Part shown: positions 1 to 12,700 of the stretch, one piece after another
Layout of the letters: the number at the start of each line of letters is the position of its first letter
Numbering within the stretch: position 1 is the stretch's first letter
NCBI GenBank assembly: GCA_037447655.1
Contig: JBBHKE010002288.1
Location: 62,001 to 126,000, forward strand
Source of the DNA: Zygnema cylindricum
Lineage: Eukaryota; Streptophyta; Zygnematophyceae; Zygnematales; Zygnemataceae
DNA length: 64,000 nucleotides
Reading direction: 5' to 3'
Position numbers and translations under genes: made by a program
Notes under the pieces: generated by a model
Seen by the model: the letters and a program-made list of their open reading frames with translations, nothing else
Databases searched by the model: none
Told to the model about the DNA's origin: nothing

Positions 1-2184
1 GACGTTACGACGGCCCAATCCATCCCCTCGTTTGCCAGCTCCTCTTCCCTTGCCAAATTTTAGAGAAATCCGATCATAACCCCCTTCTTTTTTCCTTCGG
101 TGCATTCAACTTCGCATTTAGTGGAAAGGGACATAGTCTCCACAAGTATCTCGGTGGCGACAATTTAACTTTTAAAGGTAAGGGATCCAACCGTGTTGGC
201 TAAAAATCGATTGGCGACTCCCTTGTGCTTCACACATATTTCATTAACCCGATGAGTTATGATCCTCGACCCATCGGTTTAACGACCAACTTTTTTTTAA
301 AATTGATAACTACGACAGACTCCTTGTGGACCCTGTAGGTGATTTAACATCGTTAAGGGAGTTTTGTTGTTGAGTCGAGCAAAATTTGAATATGACTCGA
401 TGGATTCCATTTTTTTTTTCAATGTACCTTGGAGTCCGTATGCAAAATATGTTTGTCACTAGAACAACTTATGTTTCACAGTGCAAGTTAGAGCGATATC
501 CTCCACCATTACCAAATACTCATCATAAAGCCCAACCATCTCTGTCCTTTTGGCGATCAAGTCAAACGAAAGAGTCCATGAGGCCATACTAATCTAGTCC
601 AACTCCACCTTAACCTTGGTTGCCTCGTGCTCCAATGCCTCGTCGAGATGAGCAATTTGTACGCCCGTTACAAATAGAACCTCAACTTAATGCCTCGTCG
701 AGATGAGCAATTTGTATGCCCGTTACGAAGAAAACCTCAACTTAAAATCTTATAACGCTTCACCATCTAACATTTTTACCATGTTGGGCAGTAATCGCAT
801 TCTCAAATCGGCATAAATTTAGCATGATGGGTACTTATTATGAGCGGTGTTCATTGCACTGTTTCAAGCAATTTTGAAATTTGGCGGTGATGTTTTACTC
901 GAACCTCCTTAAGGTTTTGTCGCTTTTTATTTTGCAAAAGATTTCTTTATCCTAAGAAATGTGGGCGGCTCTTGTTGAAGTTTTTGGCGCCCTTGCTTCT
1001 CGAATCGCCATGGCAACATGTGACATTTGGGCAATTTGAGTAAGAGGTTTGTGGCCAAGATTGAGAACAAGTGGACAGGGTGCTCGAGGAAAAGTGTTAT
1101 TCAAAAAGGTCTTGTAATCTTGCTAAAATCGCCACCAGTGTATAGGTAATACCAACGACATACCTAAGGGACTTATGCCAAATAAGTCAAAGTTAGACTT
1201 TCGCCTCAATATCAAAGCCACCAGGAGCGTCCAAGGACCGTCTCCCACTTCTGCCATTCCCTTCTCAGACCCTTCTCAGACCCGTTAGATAATGAACTGG
1301 ATATGTATTATCGACAATGTTTATCAACTTTTTATTTATGTGGTGGCTTTGTAAAGTATTTTATTATTTAAGATAAGTTTATCCATCAAAGATTGGTTAT
1401 TTTGAGTTTGGGCCTAGAACATGTGACGTAGAAGCACTCTCAAAACATGTTTGCTCCCAAAAATTATCACTTTGCGTGTGGAGTTGCCTAGTATCCTCCT
1501 CAAATGCAGTTGAGGACGGTAGCCACCTACGAGGTCGCATCGAGCGGTCTTTCACGAATGATGACTTAAAAAAAATGGATGTCAGTTTTTTGTTAAACCC
1601 TTTAACAATCATAATATTTCAAATACCTCAATCATGTTTGGTACAAGAGACACTTATAACATGATCACTTTAGGCTTGTAGCTGGCAACTTTCCTCCTCA
1701 AAGACAATTGAGGACGTTAGTTGCCAACAAGGTCCAATGGAGCATTATGGCGGATGAGGACCCAATTGCCTTAGGTTGTCTATAACGTAGACCTTCGTAT
1801 GTAAGGAAAGAAAAAGCAAGTTTCCCCAACGTCACTTTCGTTCACGGGTCTTTGCAAAAGTGTTTGTCAACGTCGCCCCTCTCTCTCCCTTCCCAATTCC
1901 CTCTTGTAATGACACATTTTTTTTGGTATTAAATGAAATAGTTGTGAAATAAATTTGTTTGGATTACTTGTGCGTGAAAGGGAAAAGAAACTAAATAGGG
2001 AAGCCAAGGCTTAATATTACCAAATTAGTGACGTTGACGCTGTCACAACTCATCATAACGTCTACAATGCCATAGCAAACCTGACGTTAAGAAGTTTCAC
2101 AACTTTTTGTGACGACTTTTTGTTTTCGTACATTTAAATACCAAAAAAATGTTGCAGTGTGGATAATCTTCATTTCAAAACAAA
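1..2184. other. Intergenic, no gene seen
   Basis: I see no convincing coding region: the open frames are short, without family resemblance or splice structure. There are two local duplications. One is a 55-bp unit repeated in tandem at about 634-743. The other is a diverged copy of a stretch around 1487-1560 found again at 1690-1745, sharing a tcctcctcaaa...ttgaggacg core. The segment near 2020-2130 contains gtgacgttgacgctgtcac-type sequence like that inside the TTA-flanked DNA elements further along, so part of it may be old transposon sequence. Confidence 0.5.
634..743. repeat. 55-bp tandem duplication
   Basis: Two adjacent copies of a unit starting aatgcctcgtcgagatgagc, with start points about 55 bp apart. 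The copies differ at a few positions. No coding or RNA function is evident. Confidence 0.8.
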
Positions 2185-2192
2185 GCTTGTTC

Positions 2193-2468
2193 CATAGTTC
2201 AAAAGTAGGCGTTTTATGGTAGGCCTTTGGTAGGCGAAGTTGTGTTATGGGCTTTTCATGTGATCTTCTTAGATCGCTACTTTGATCGCTACTTTGATCA
2301 GCGACCGTCCGATGACGTTTAATTCTCTATCGAACGATGTGCAACTCAACCCTGTTACTTTTTTTTTCATTTTGCGACCAATACAATATGGGCCTTAAGG
2401 TCATATTGTATGTTTTGCGTACAATATGCATATTGTATGGGCCTACTTTCACCTACTTTTGAACTATG
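2193..2468. mobile_element. hAT-like MITE, 276 bp, 8-bp TSD
   Basis: The ends are inverted repeats starting CATAGTTCAAAAGTAGG. They are flanked by a perfect 8-bp direct repeat, GCTTGTTC, at 2185-2192 and 2469-2476. An 8-bp target duplication is typical of hAT elements; that superfamily call is inference, since no transposase is present. Next to each terminus the element carries stretches shared with the larger relative at 41167-41623, such as the caatatgggcc and caacaggg... segments, and a short tandem gatcgctactt. It lies about 540 bp upstream of the SLC43-like start codon, so it could supply promoter sequence. Confidence 0.85.
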
Positions 2469-2725
2469 GCTTGTTCGCTAAGTTCAGCTGCATCACGGGT
2501 ATATACTCTAAGTAAAAACACAGCTAGTGCTTATACAAACTGTCGGCAGAAAAATTTGTCGGCAGTCGCGCCGGGCTGGATAAGGATATTGTACTTGGGC
2601 TTCCAGCAACTGAGCAACTAAAGGAGGCGCCATCTTCACCGTACGACGCGGCGCGTCGTGACTGTATGCAACTTTTCAACTTTGAATTTGAAGGCCTCGC
2701 GCAAAGCTTTGGCTCCATAGTTCGC

Positions 2726-2753
2726 TACAGTACTGTACTGTACTGTACTGTAT
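2726..2753. repeat. GTACT microsatellite
   Basis: Run of tacagtactgtactgtactg type. GTAC-containing words are over-represented in many intergenic stretches and transposons of this window. This run lies about 250 bp upstream of the SLC43-like start codon. Confidence 0.85.
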
Positions 2754-2848
2754 CCGTACAACATGAAGTCAAGTAGAAAAGAAGACACTGCTCTTCATAA
2801 ATTTGCTGCTAAATTCGAGGCTGCTTTTTCTCTGGTACTGTAGTTGTC

Positions 2849-2891
2849 ACCTCTTGCATTAAGGAAAACACCTCTTGCATTAAGGAAAACA
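2849..2891. repeat. 21-bp tandem duplication
   Basis: The unit cacctcttgcattaaggaaaa occurs twice in direct succession, about 110-150 bp upstream of the SLC43-like ATG. Probably 5' flank or 5' UTR. Confidence 0.75.
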
Positions 2892-3004
2892 GAGCTATTA
2901 CGAAGTTTATCAGAAAGTGCGGGTTTAGCTTGTAAATTTCCTCTAAAGAACCGGCGGTTTCCAATCTTGCCCTAAGTTCTTAACGACTTTCTTACCCTGG
3001 TTCC

Positions 3005-6000
3005 ATGGCTCTGTTCCGTGATGCCACGGAACCGTCACAAGGAACTAAAGTCGTTCTTGTCACTGTGTCGCTTCTTGCGGCACTCTTCACATCAGGTGAG
3101 AGGCCAATCTCTCTCTCGCCTTCGGCTCTGCTGGCGTCCAGGGTTCAGAGTTACTTTCCCAAACGTTCAAGCAGTATTTTTGGATTGTCAAACACGTGTT
3201 TTGTCTTGATAGGTCGATAGATATTTGACATTTGCTATTTGGCATTTGTAAATTGGATAAGTTTCCACATCTGGCCATTGGAACACGAACATTTACACAT
3301 ACGTGGACAGCAGTCATTGAACCTCTATAAAATAAATCAATTTTGAAATTTGAGTGTTGGAAATTGAATATTTGGACATGGTATAGAATTCGACATTCAG
3401 ACGTTGTTTCATCATTAAATGTGCGGATCAGACTATTTTGGAGAATTGAAATACTGAATTTTACACCCAAAATAAAATCTACAACACCAGTCGTACAATT
3501 ATTACACCAGCCACCGTTTTTAGATTTAATCACTCTAATTGCAGGTAGTGTTTTTTTTTCTCCTAAATTTGCAGATTATTGTTAATAACACTATTTAAGT
3601 ATGTAGTCCATGTTGCAAAACATAAATTAGTGTATTTAAAATGTGTATTTTATAGTGAAAGTAGTGTTTTTTTGACCTGAAACCAAATTAGTGTCAATAG
3701 CATTATTTAAGTAAGTGGCCCACAATGAGCCATGTTGCAAAACATTATCTAGTGCGGTTAATTCTAATAAAGTGTTACCTCTAATAATTCACTAACTCTA
3801 GTGATGGAATAGTGATGGAAGGTGTACATCGTGAATCACTATTGTCGATAATAACACTAACTTGTGCTGCTTTTTTTTGCCCCTTGACCACAAAATGGCA
3901 TTAGTAACGCTATTTTTCTTTTTCTTAACGCTAAATGGTTCAATATCAGTCACATCATCTGGAACTGAATTAGAATCAATAACACTAATATAAACCCATG
4001 CTAATAATTTCTTTACTCTAATTGCAAATCACAGTGTACTTGAAAGCTATCTTTGGACAATGGATGGGGATGTTAAATAGTGTTGCTTGCCCAATAACTA
4101 GCCGCACTTTGGTATTATGATGGGCGGTTTACATTGTAATGATTACTGGACATGCGTCAATTATGATCAAACATTCTGTACTGAAATTTTAAAAAATGGG
4201 CAATGAATGCTGAACATCAAAGGTTGAAGATTATTCCGTCTTATCATCCTTTGTCATTAAAGTCTTGTTTTCATTCTCAAAGAACTCTAGGAACTACATA
4301 TTCAGCTTGAATACTACACCGTCGATAGTATTTAGCGTGTATGTTTTTTTCGCCACTGAAAACATCTTATCTCCGTACACATTTGCCCAATTTTCAATTT
4401 AAGACCGCCATTCGTAAGCTGAGAATACAACCTTTCAATCGCAACCGTCAGATCCACAATCCGACATGTATGTACGGAGAAAAGATGTTTTAAGAGACAA
4501 AAAACATACACGCTAAATACGATCGACGGTGTAACTGACAAATTGAGCTACACCACCATTAATATCAAAGTAAAGAAACCCTTACTGTAAATGTGAAATT
4601 AAATTTTATAACACTAATTTAGTGTAGAGAGACGTTGTGAGTTCTAGTCCACTCCCTTAAATAGTGTTGGTAACATTATTCTATCTTTTCGGCCGAAATA
4701 AGTCGCGACCAAAGACTTCTTTTGCCTCAATAAGTCGGGGCCCAAGTCGTTTTATTGATCTAATAGCAATGGGCGGTGTAGTTTTGGTGCTGAAAATTGT
4801 TAATTTCACATCAAACATAAAGTGTTTAAACATAGACCACCAAACATTTGACAAGTTTTTTCAAAGTCATATTTTAAGAATTGAGTGAGCATTAAAAATT
4901 GGATATCGAATGGTGCACATTGAGCTCTCATGTTATCATCCGAGTCGCATTCACCAATGAATTGTATATAATGTTTTTAGATTTTTCACAATATTTGACA
5001 CTGGAAGCTGGAACGTACAAGATTTTTCTTATCCATAAATCCTTTCCATAAAGTTTTTTCTGGTGTGTTCGTTGTTTATAAAGTTTTTTAATTTTTACAA
5101 ACTGAATCTCAAAATAAGTAGTTCTTATATTCCTATTTGCATCTTGAATTTTCCATTTTTGACGTTTGTTAGAGATCATTTGACATAAATCACTTTTCTT
5201 TTTCTTTGTCGCAGGTGTAATTTTTGGATATGCAGGAATTTTTAAAGTGCTAGTTGTGGATGAAAAGATGTTTATTGACAAATGTGAACCCATGGAGACA
5301 GTTCCCTGTGAAGGTCAAACTCAAAGTCTTACAAATGCATACACTTTGGGTACGTTCCTTTGCCAGAAAATATGTTCTCCCTTGATTTGTGTTTCTTTTT
5401 TTGTTTTTTTGAGTGTGTCACTCTGACAAAAATGCATACAGGAATCGAAGAAATAGAAATAAAAATGCCTATTGGAAGAATAGTGAGTAGGAGATGTAAT
5501 CTCAAAAAAGGTTGTTATGTCTTAGTTGCTTTCTTTTAGAACAGCTAATGAGGTTCATATTATATATGATTATTTGATATTGATATTCACTGGATATCAA
5601 ATGAATCGATGGATGCAAACATCAATTCAAACAAATAGCTTTAAGCACCATTTCTCCTCTTCCTTTTATTGTGTATATTACGCTTATTTTAGACCAATAT
5701 TAGGGCTGGATCCACATTAATAGTTGTTGGCAATGCTCCAAAAGCACATTGCATCTAAAATTAAATAATATTTTTAGAAACTATTTTTTTCTGTTTTATT
5801 GATTGTATTAAAGAATGTAGTTTGCATGGCATAACTTTAGTACCTGTTTTAATAACAATATATATCATTATAAATGACAAATTTTGTAGGATACTTGATT
5901 ATGCAAAATGTTTTTCTCCAATTTTTGAGTACAAACACAAACCAACAACTTCATTGCAATTTAATTTGTATTAAATGAATAATTCAGTTTTGAAATTAGT

Positions 6001-7951
6001 CCAGTTTGTCGCTAAGGAGAAAATAAACTGCATAAGCCCACAACATCATCTCTTTTCTTTTCTTTTATCCACACTGTTTTTGATATAATTAAAATAAAGC
6101 TGGCCTGGATTACTTCACTGCCCATTCTTATTAGCTTTAATGATTTATTAGTGTTAATGCGAAATTAGAATAGAAGGAGACGTGGCATATTGTCGTCTAC
6201 TCCCTTAAATAGTGTTGTTGACACTATTCTATGATTCTCGGACAAAAAAAGTCGCGACCGAATCTGTGTTATTAACTCTACTAACGATGATGGGCAGTCC
6301 AGTGTTGCACATTGTACGAATTTTGCTGACAATCGATATGTACTGTTTTTTAAAGGTCTAATAAACGATATATCACTGTGATACATCGAATGACCGATAA
6401 TCGCGATATATTGATATCGTGGTATCAACGATATGGACGTACAACTCATACTGTCCATACGTACATTCCATACACTTTACAAATTCTATTCGTTCCGTAC
6501 ATCTGAATACCTTTATTTAAAAAAATTATCGGTGGATTACCAACGACTATTGCGATGTCGATACTTATCAGCTTTGCCGATAGTTTTCGAGTACTTTGCG
6601 GTATCACGGTATACCAAAATCTTGATGCATCGTCTTTGATATTGATCGATACGCAACACTATGAATTAGTGTGGCTAAATACTTATATGAAACACCTACG
6701 GTAAACAGAGTTGTGTCAATCCAAAATTATTGTGGTCCAATATTCATTGATATGACAATGGAAACCTAAATCTAGCCCTAGGCTTTGTGTAAACTCAAGC
6801 TATTTGCAAAATACGAAAGTCCAAAAAAACACATGTGGCGAGATTTCAATCCTCTGTGCCACAATTAGTGTGATGCAACCTAGTGTTTTTTGAAGTCTAC
6901 TTTTTTTATTTTAAAAAGATTTTTTAAAAAGAAGACGCTAAGAAAGGAATGTGCGTGACTTTTGTCACTGAACCCGATGTGTGTTTGAAACCTTAAAACT
7001 TTTGAGGAAAAAAAATGAGTACTTTTGATAAGTTTCTCAAGTGCTCCATTGTTCGAAGAGAAGAATGTTTGAAAATGGGATTTTTCAAGTTAGCTTTTTG
7101 TTGAAATGAATGATCTTTTTAAGGGGACAACACTAAAATCTGTCCATTTTAAATTTTTCTTTTCTCTGTTCAATTGTTTGCTATATTGGATGAAAATCAA
7201 CTTACATAAAATCTCTCTCCTCGTCTCTCAAAAATAAAGCTACATCTCATAAATAAACTATATCTTAAATATGAACTACATCCCAAAAATAGACTAGATC
7301 TCAAAAATAAACCACATCTCAAAAGGTAAAAATCTGGCTCGAGAGTCGAGAATCGTCTCAAAAACAGTCAATGTCCGTTTTGTTGTGTTCTCGACTTTTC
7401 ATTTGTATCGTCTTTTTTGTTAATATTTATTATTATTTTTCTCCATTTTGATTTATCGTTTCAGTTTAAATTCGTTCTAAACCCATGGCTGCCCGGAAAT
7501 AAAATTTTGCTTTCTGCTTATTTGTGGTTTCTTTTATGATTTGTACTGAAACTTCCCGGCCGTGGCTGCCTGAAAAAAAAATAACAATAACAATAATAAT
7601 AATATTAATAATAATAAGACATGCTCAAACTTGTTGCCCATGGTTGATAAAAAAAAAAGAATCATGCTGAAAATTATTGGCTGGCTGGCCACAAAAAAAA
7701 AAAAAAAAAAAAACGTGCTCTAGCTTGGTGCTCATTGCTGCCGGAATTTTTTTTTTTTTATGAAGCTTGTTGCCTATTGTCTGTTTGAAAGAAACCAAAA
7801 GAAACAAAAAAGCAAACCCACAAAAAAACAAGACAAAAAACAAAAACACCAAAAAAAACCAAAAAAAACAAAAGAAACCAAAGAAAAACAGCAAACAACA
7901 ACAGAAAACAACAAAAAAACAGAAAAAGCCAGGAAAAAACTAATAGAAAAT

Positions 7952-7994
<43 letters not shown>

Positions 7995-8323
7995 CACAAA
8001 AAAAAACATATAAAAAGACACAGAAAACCAAAAATAAACAAAAGAAAACAGGTGCTGCGACCATTTCGGCGTCGTCTATTTTGGTGGGATTCTATTTGGA
8101 TGCGGTGGGCCCACGTGTGACAATTGTCACGGGATCTCTCGCCTTCGCCCTGGGCCTCGGAGCTCTCTCTCTCACAAAAACACTCTCCGACTCCCTCATA
8201 TTCCTCGGGTTCTTCCTTCTCTCCATGGGAGGACCGGCCATATTCAACTCCATGGTCAGCTTCGATATTTTTCAAAATTCTTCTTCTCTCTCTCTCTCTC
8301 TCTCTTTCTCTCCCCCTCTGTTT

Positions 8324-8365
<42 letters not shown>

Positions 8366-9681
8366 CCCCTCTGTTCTCTCTCTCTCTCTCTCTCCCTCTG
8401 TTTTTTTTCTCTCTCTCTCTCTTTTTCTCTGCCCCTCTGTTCTCTCTCTCTCTCTTTCTCTCCACCTCTGTTCCTCTCTTTCTCTCTCCCTCTCTCTTTC
8501 CCTCTTTCCCGTTCTCTCTCTCCCGCTCTCCCTCTCTCCTGCTCTCCCTCTCTCCCTCCTTCCCTCCCTCCCTCCCCCTCTCCCTCTAGCTCTCCATCAC
8601 AGAGCGAAGCTATGAGGGAGAGGGAGAGGGAGAGGGAGAGGGAGAGAGGGAGAGGGAGAGTGAGAGGGAGAGAAGGAGAGGGACAGGGATTGCTGTATTC
8701 ATCAAATTGTTCTCTAATTGGAAACAGAGGGAAAATTCTAATGCCTTTTTATCTTTTTGGTAGTGGACAAAACAATCTGTTTTTGTCTTATTTTGTCATT
8801 TTTGCCTAAATTACATGTTTATATTCATTTAAAGTAGTCTCCCAAAATTACGGATCTTGGCTCAAATAGCCATTCAACAATAAAAAATAAACATTTTTAT
8901 TATTATTCTTATTGTTCTTATTATTATTGTTGTTATTATTATTATGATGATGAATCTCTAAATAGCCAAATTTAATTTGGGCATTTGGTTTTTGTCGAGT
9001 GTTTTCCAACGAAAGAAAAAAATCGAAGGATATTCTTCGAGTAAAATCTTTTAAAAGGAAGAAAAAAATACTTTCCCAGCAAATAAACTTCATTCAAAAA
9101 ACTTTCCTCCGGATATTCTCAAATAAAACAGATTGTCTACATCGTTCCGTGTTGGCAATTTTTCCTCCAAATTAGTAAACTCAATTAGTCTTTATATTCC
9201 CAACATGCCTGTCCATACCTCATGTCGTGTTTCGATTCCGTGTTTTTTATTCTTTCTCCCTCCTCTCTCTCTCTCTCCCACCCTCTCCCTTCTCCCTCTC
9301 CTCTCCCCTCCCTCTCCCTCTCCCTCCCTCTCACTCCATGTGTTGTTTTCGTGTGTGTATTTTTTTAAGGTTTTTTGTCTTTTTTGCGTTTTTTCTTAGA
9401 TGAATTTTGCGGAACTTTTTCCGTTTTTTTCGTCAGCGATTATCGCGGGACAAAACGGAATGTTCGATGCCTCGGCTCTCGTCCTTTTTCTCATGGGAAA
9501 AGTCGAGGAAATCTTTCATATTCCTTTGTCGACTATTATGATTTTTTATCTCGCGGTTCCTATTTTTCTTGCGATTTTCGGCTTATTACTCGTTCCCGAC
9601 AAGTAAGTTAATTAAAAATCAACTCTTAAAAATCAACAAACTATCTCAAAAATCGACATCTCATTCTCCTTCTTTTTCTCC

Positions 9682-9729
<48 letters not shown>

Positions 9730-12700
9730 CCTCTCTCTCAAAAAACAACATAATATCTCAAAAAAAACAGAAAACGTAATGAAACAAAATTACGAAAGTC
9801 ACTTCTTGGTAGAAATTTCGATTGCCACCGTATTCACTTGAAAACATTCAACGTTCAAACTTTTTTCTGAGTTATTGTTTGTTATATTTGTCTTTTTCCG
9901 TAAATTGTCATTTGCGACTCTTATTTTGTTCTTGATTTGACATATTCTCCTCGAAAGTAATATGTTTTGCTATCCTAAAGCGTCTAATAATTTATCCTTA
10001 GTAGTTTTGTTTGAATGCCTCCCAACTCTCTTTTTTTGTTTGTTTAGGTTTTTGGTTCTTTAACTTGAATATATTTTCCAATTTTGTGTAAAAATGGGTT
10101 ATTTTTCTCTTGTTATTGGATGTGGATGGGATAAATTTCCTCACTTTAGAAAAGAGGTAATGTCTCTTTTCTTTTTGGGTACAAATGGGATAACTTATCC
10201 CGAGTTAAAAAAGCGGTAATAACTCTTGTTATCGGGTCCAAATGGGGTAATCATTTGTAGGCCCTATGGAGCCAGTAGTGAAAATGAAAATAAAGGAGAG
10301 TTATGGAGAGTTTACAACATTCTAAAAAGAGGAAAGTCGAGAAACTCGGGCTCCTCCCTCGAGGAGGAGCTCCTTCCGAGAGATGAATTGGAGGAGCCGA
10401 GCGACCTTTATAATTCCGACTTTTCAAAGCAAATAAGGTAGAGGTAAAACAAGACGCTGAGAGGAGAGGAGGAGAGGGAAAGGAGGAAAGGGAGAGGGAG
10501 AGAGAGGGAGGGAGAGGGAGATTGCCTTGACGGTCGGGAGGGAGGGAGGGTGGGAGGGAGGGAGGGTGGGAGCATGCGTGTGATAAGGAAAACATATGGC
10601 GCAATGAATTTTCTAATTACTGTATTCATAAAGAGTGAATAAATATTTATTGTTTTCTTATTATAATTACATTACAATTTGCACTACCCGAATCTTAAAA
10701 AAAAAAAAAAAGATTCGGGCAGGGTTTAATAAAAAAAAAAAAACCCAAAGCAAAGGTCTCTGTCCTACTCCTACCGATACGTCTTTTTTTTGGTCTAAAT
10801 TGACATTTCTTACCCTTTTTTTCTCCTTTTTTTTTTCCTTTTCTTTTTTTGTATTTTTATTCTTTCTTTTCTTTTTTTCCTTTCTGACAATTTTCCGTAG
10901 TTTCCTTTGTTGTGTACGGCAGTTCCCCCATCTTCTGGTCCCAGTGCCTGATAACGGGGTACTACATTCTGCGCTCCAACTTCTACATCGCCTCCATCTA
11001 CAACCAACTCAACTATATCGCGAACAGCCAGGTGCTGCTGGCGGGAGTGATAGGAACAATGATAATAATAATGTTAGTAAAACCGAAAGTATAATAATAA
11101 TAACAACATAACAGTATATACTAATAATAGCACTGATAACACCAATAACACCAATAACTAATAACACTAACAACACTGATACCACTAATAACACTAATAA
11201 CATTAATAACACTAGTAGCACTGATAACATTAATAATACTACTAATAATACTAATACTACTAATACTACTGATAAAACTTATAATACTAATAATAAAAAT
11301 ACTAATAATAATAATAATCAACAATAATCATAACAAGAATAATCATCATAATAATATTAATTATAATAATAATACTAATCAGAATAATAATCGTAATCGT
11401 AATAATAATCATAATCATAATGATAATCATACTAAAAACAATAATAATAATATTCATAATCATAATCATAATCATAATCATAATAATTATAATAATAATA
11501 ATCATAACAATAATCATAATAATAATCATAATAATAATCATAATAATAATCATAATGCTAATCATAATACTAATCATAATGCTAGCAGTAATCTTAATAC
11601 TAGCAAAACGTTCCCATCAAACTAGCATATTCATGTGTAATTTGAAAAAAATTTCTTCAAATCCATAATGTTACTTTTTTTGATTGCAATCCATAACATT
11701 AGTCAATCACACTACAAGAACTCAATCGAATCAAACATAATTTATTATTTTCCTTTTTTTTTTCTTCCTTTTTTCTTCTTCCTTTTTTTATTTCTTCATT
11801 TGTTTCTTCATTTGTTTTAATGATTGTCTTTATACAGAGTCCTCCCGGAAGCTCCTCTCTTGACATTGCCGACCAAACTCAAACCTACATCGAAATCTTC
11901 AATTGGCTTTTACCGGCGGGGGGGGCTCTTATGGTCCCTCTCGCCGGCTATGTGATGGTCCATTTGGGTATGGTTTCGTCTTTTTTGATTATTGGATTTA
12001 TGATGGCGTCATCCACAGCAATTCAAGTTTTTTATCATCTTCCGATCGACTTTCAGGTATATATATGTATAAATATATATACATAGGTATATAGGTATAT
12101 ATAGGTGTCAAATAGGTATGTATATGTGTCAAAATAGGTATGTATATGTGTCAAAATAGGTATATATAGGTGTATGTATATCTTGAGAACCACTTTAAAT
12201 TGTGGGATTATTTATGGTTCAGGTTTTTGCATTAATTTCGAGATCTGGTTTGATTTTGAGACACGTCAATTGACTCCAGGTTTTGGTTTCCGTTTTATGT
12301 CTTGGTGTGACGTTTTAGTGTGAGGTTTCGATTTGAGTTTTTTTTTTTTTTTTTTTTTTTTCCGAGTACTTCACGCCTAATCTTTGGTCTTAATGGTTTT
12401 GTAAAATGCTTCTTCGGGCTCTTTAGGTTTTTTAGGGGATTTTAGGGCATGAGTGCATTTTAGGTTTGTTTTGGGTATTTAGGGTAATTTAACTATATAG
12501 GGCTTTTTCCCATATTGGCGTTTTTATCATTGTCTGGTAGGAATAAAATTTTGCGTACTTGAGGTTTGAAAGATGAAAGAAAAATGTTAAATGTAATCGT
12601 TTTATCGCAATATCACCGTAAAATTTAATTTACGAGAGAGTTTCTGATGAGGATTATTAAAGTATTTCATTTTTTTTCTTTCTTCTATTTCATATATTTA

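Noticed and set aside
7760-8809. Open frame of 349 codons on the plus strand
   Set aside because: It reads through A-rich, (CA)n and (CT)n repeats. Only 8052-8254 is real coding sequence (exon 3); the rest is low-complexity intron.
11302-11668. Ile/Met-rich open frames on both strands, resembling membrane segments
   Set aside because: Produced by the (TAA)n/(AAT)n array. Composition is explained by the repeat.
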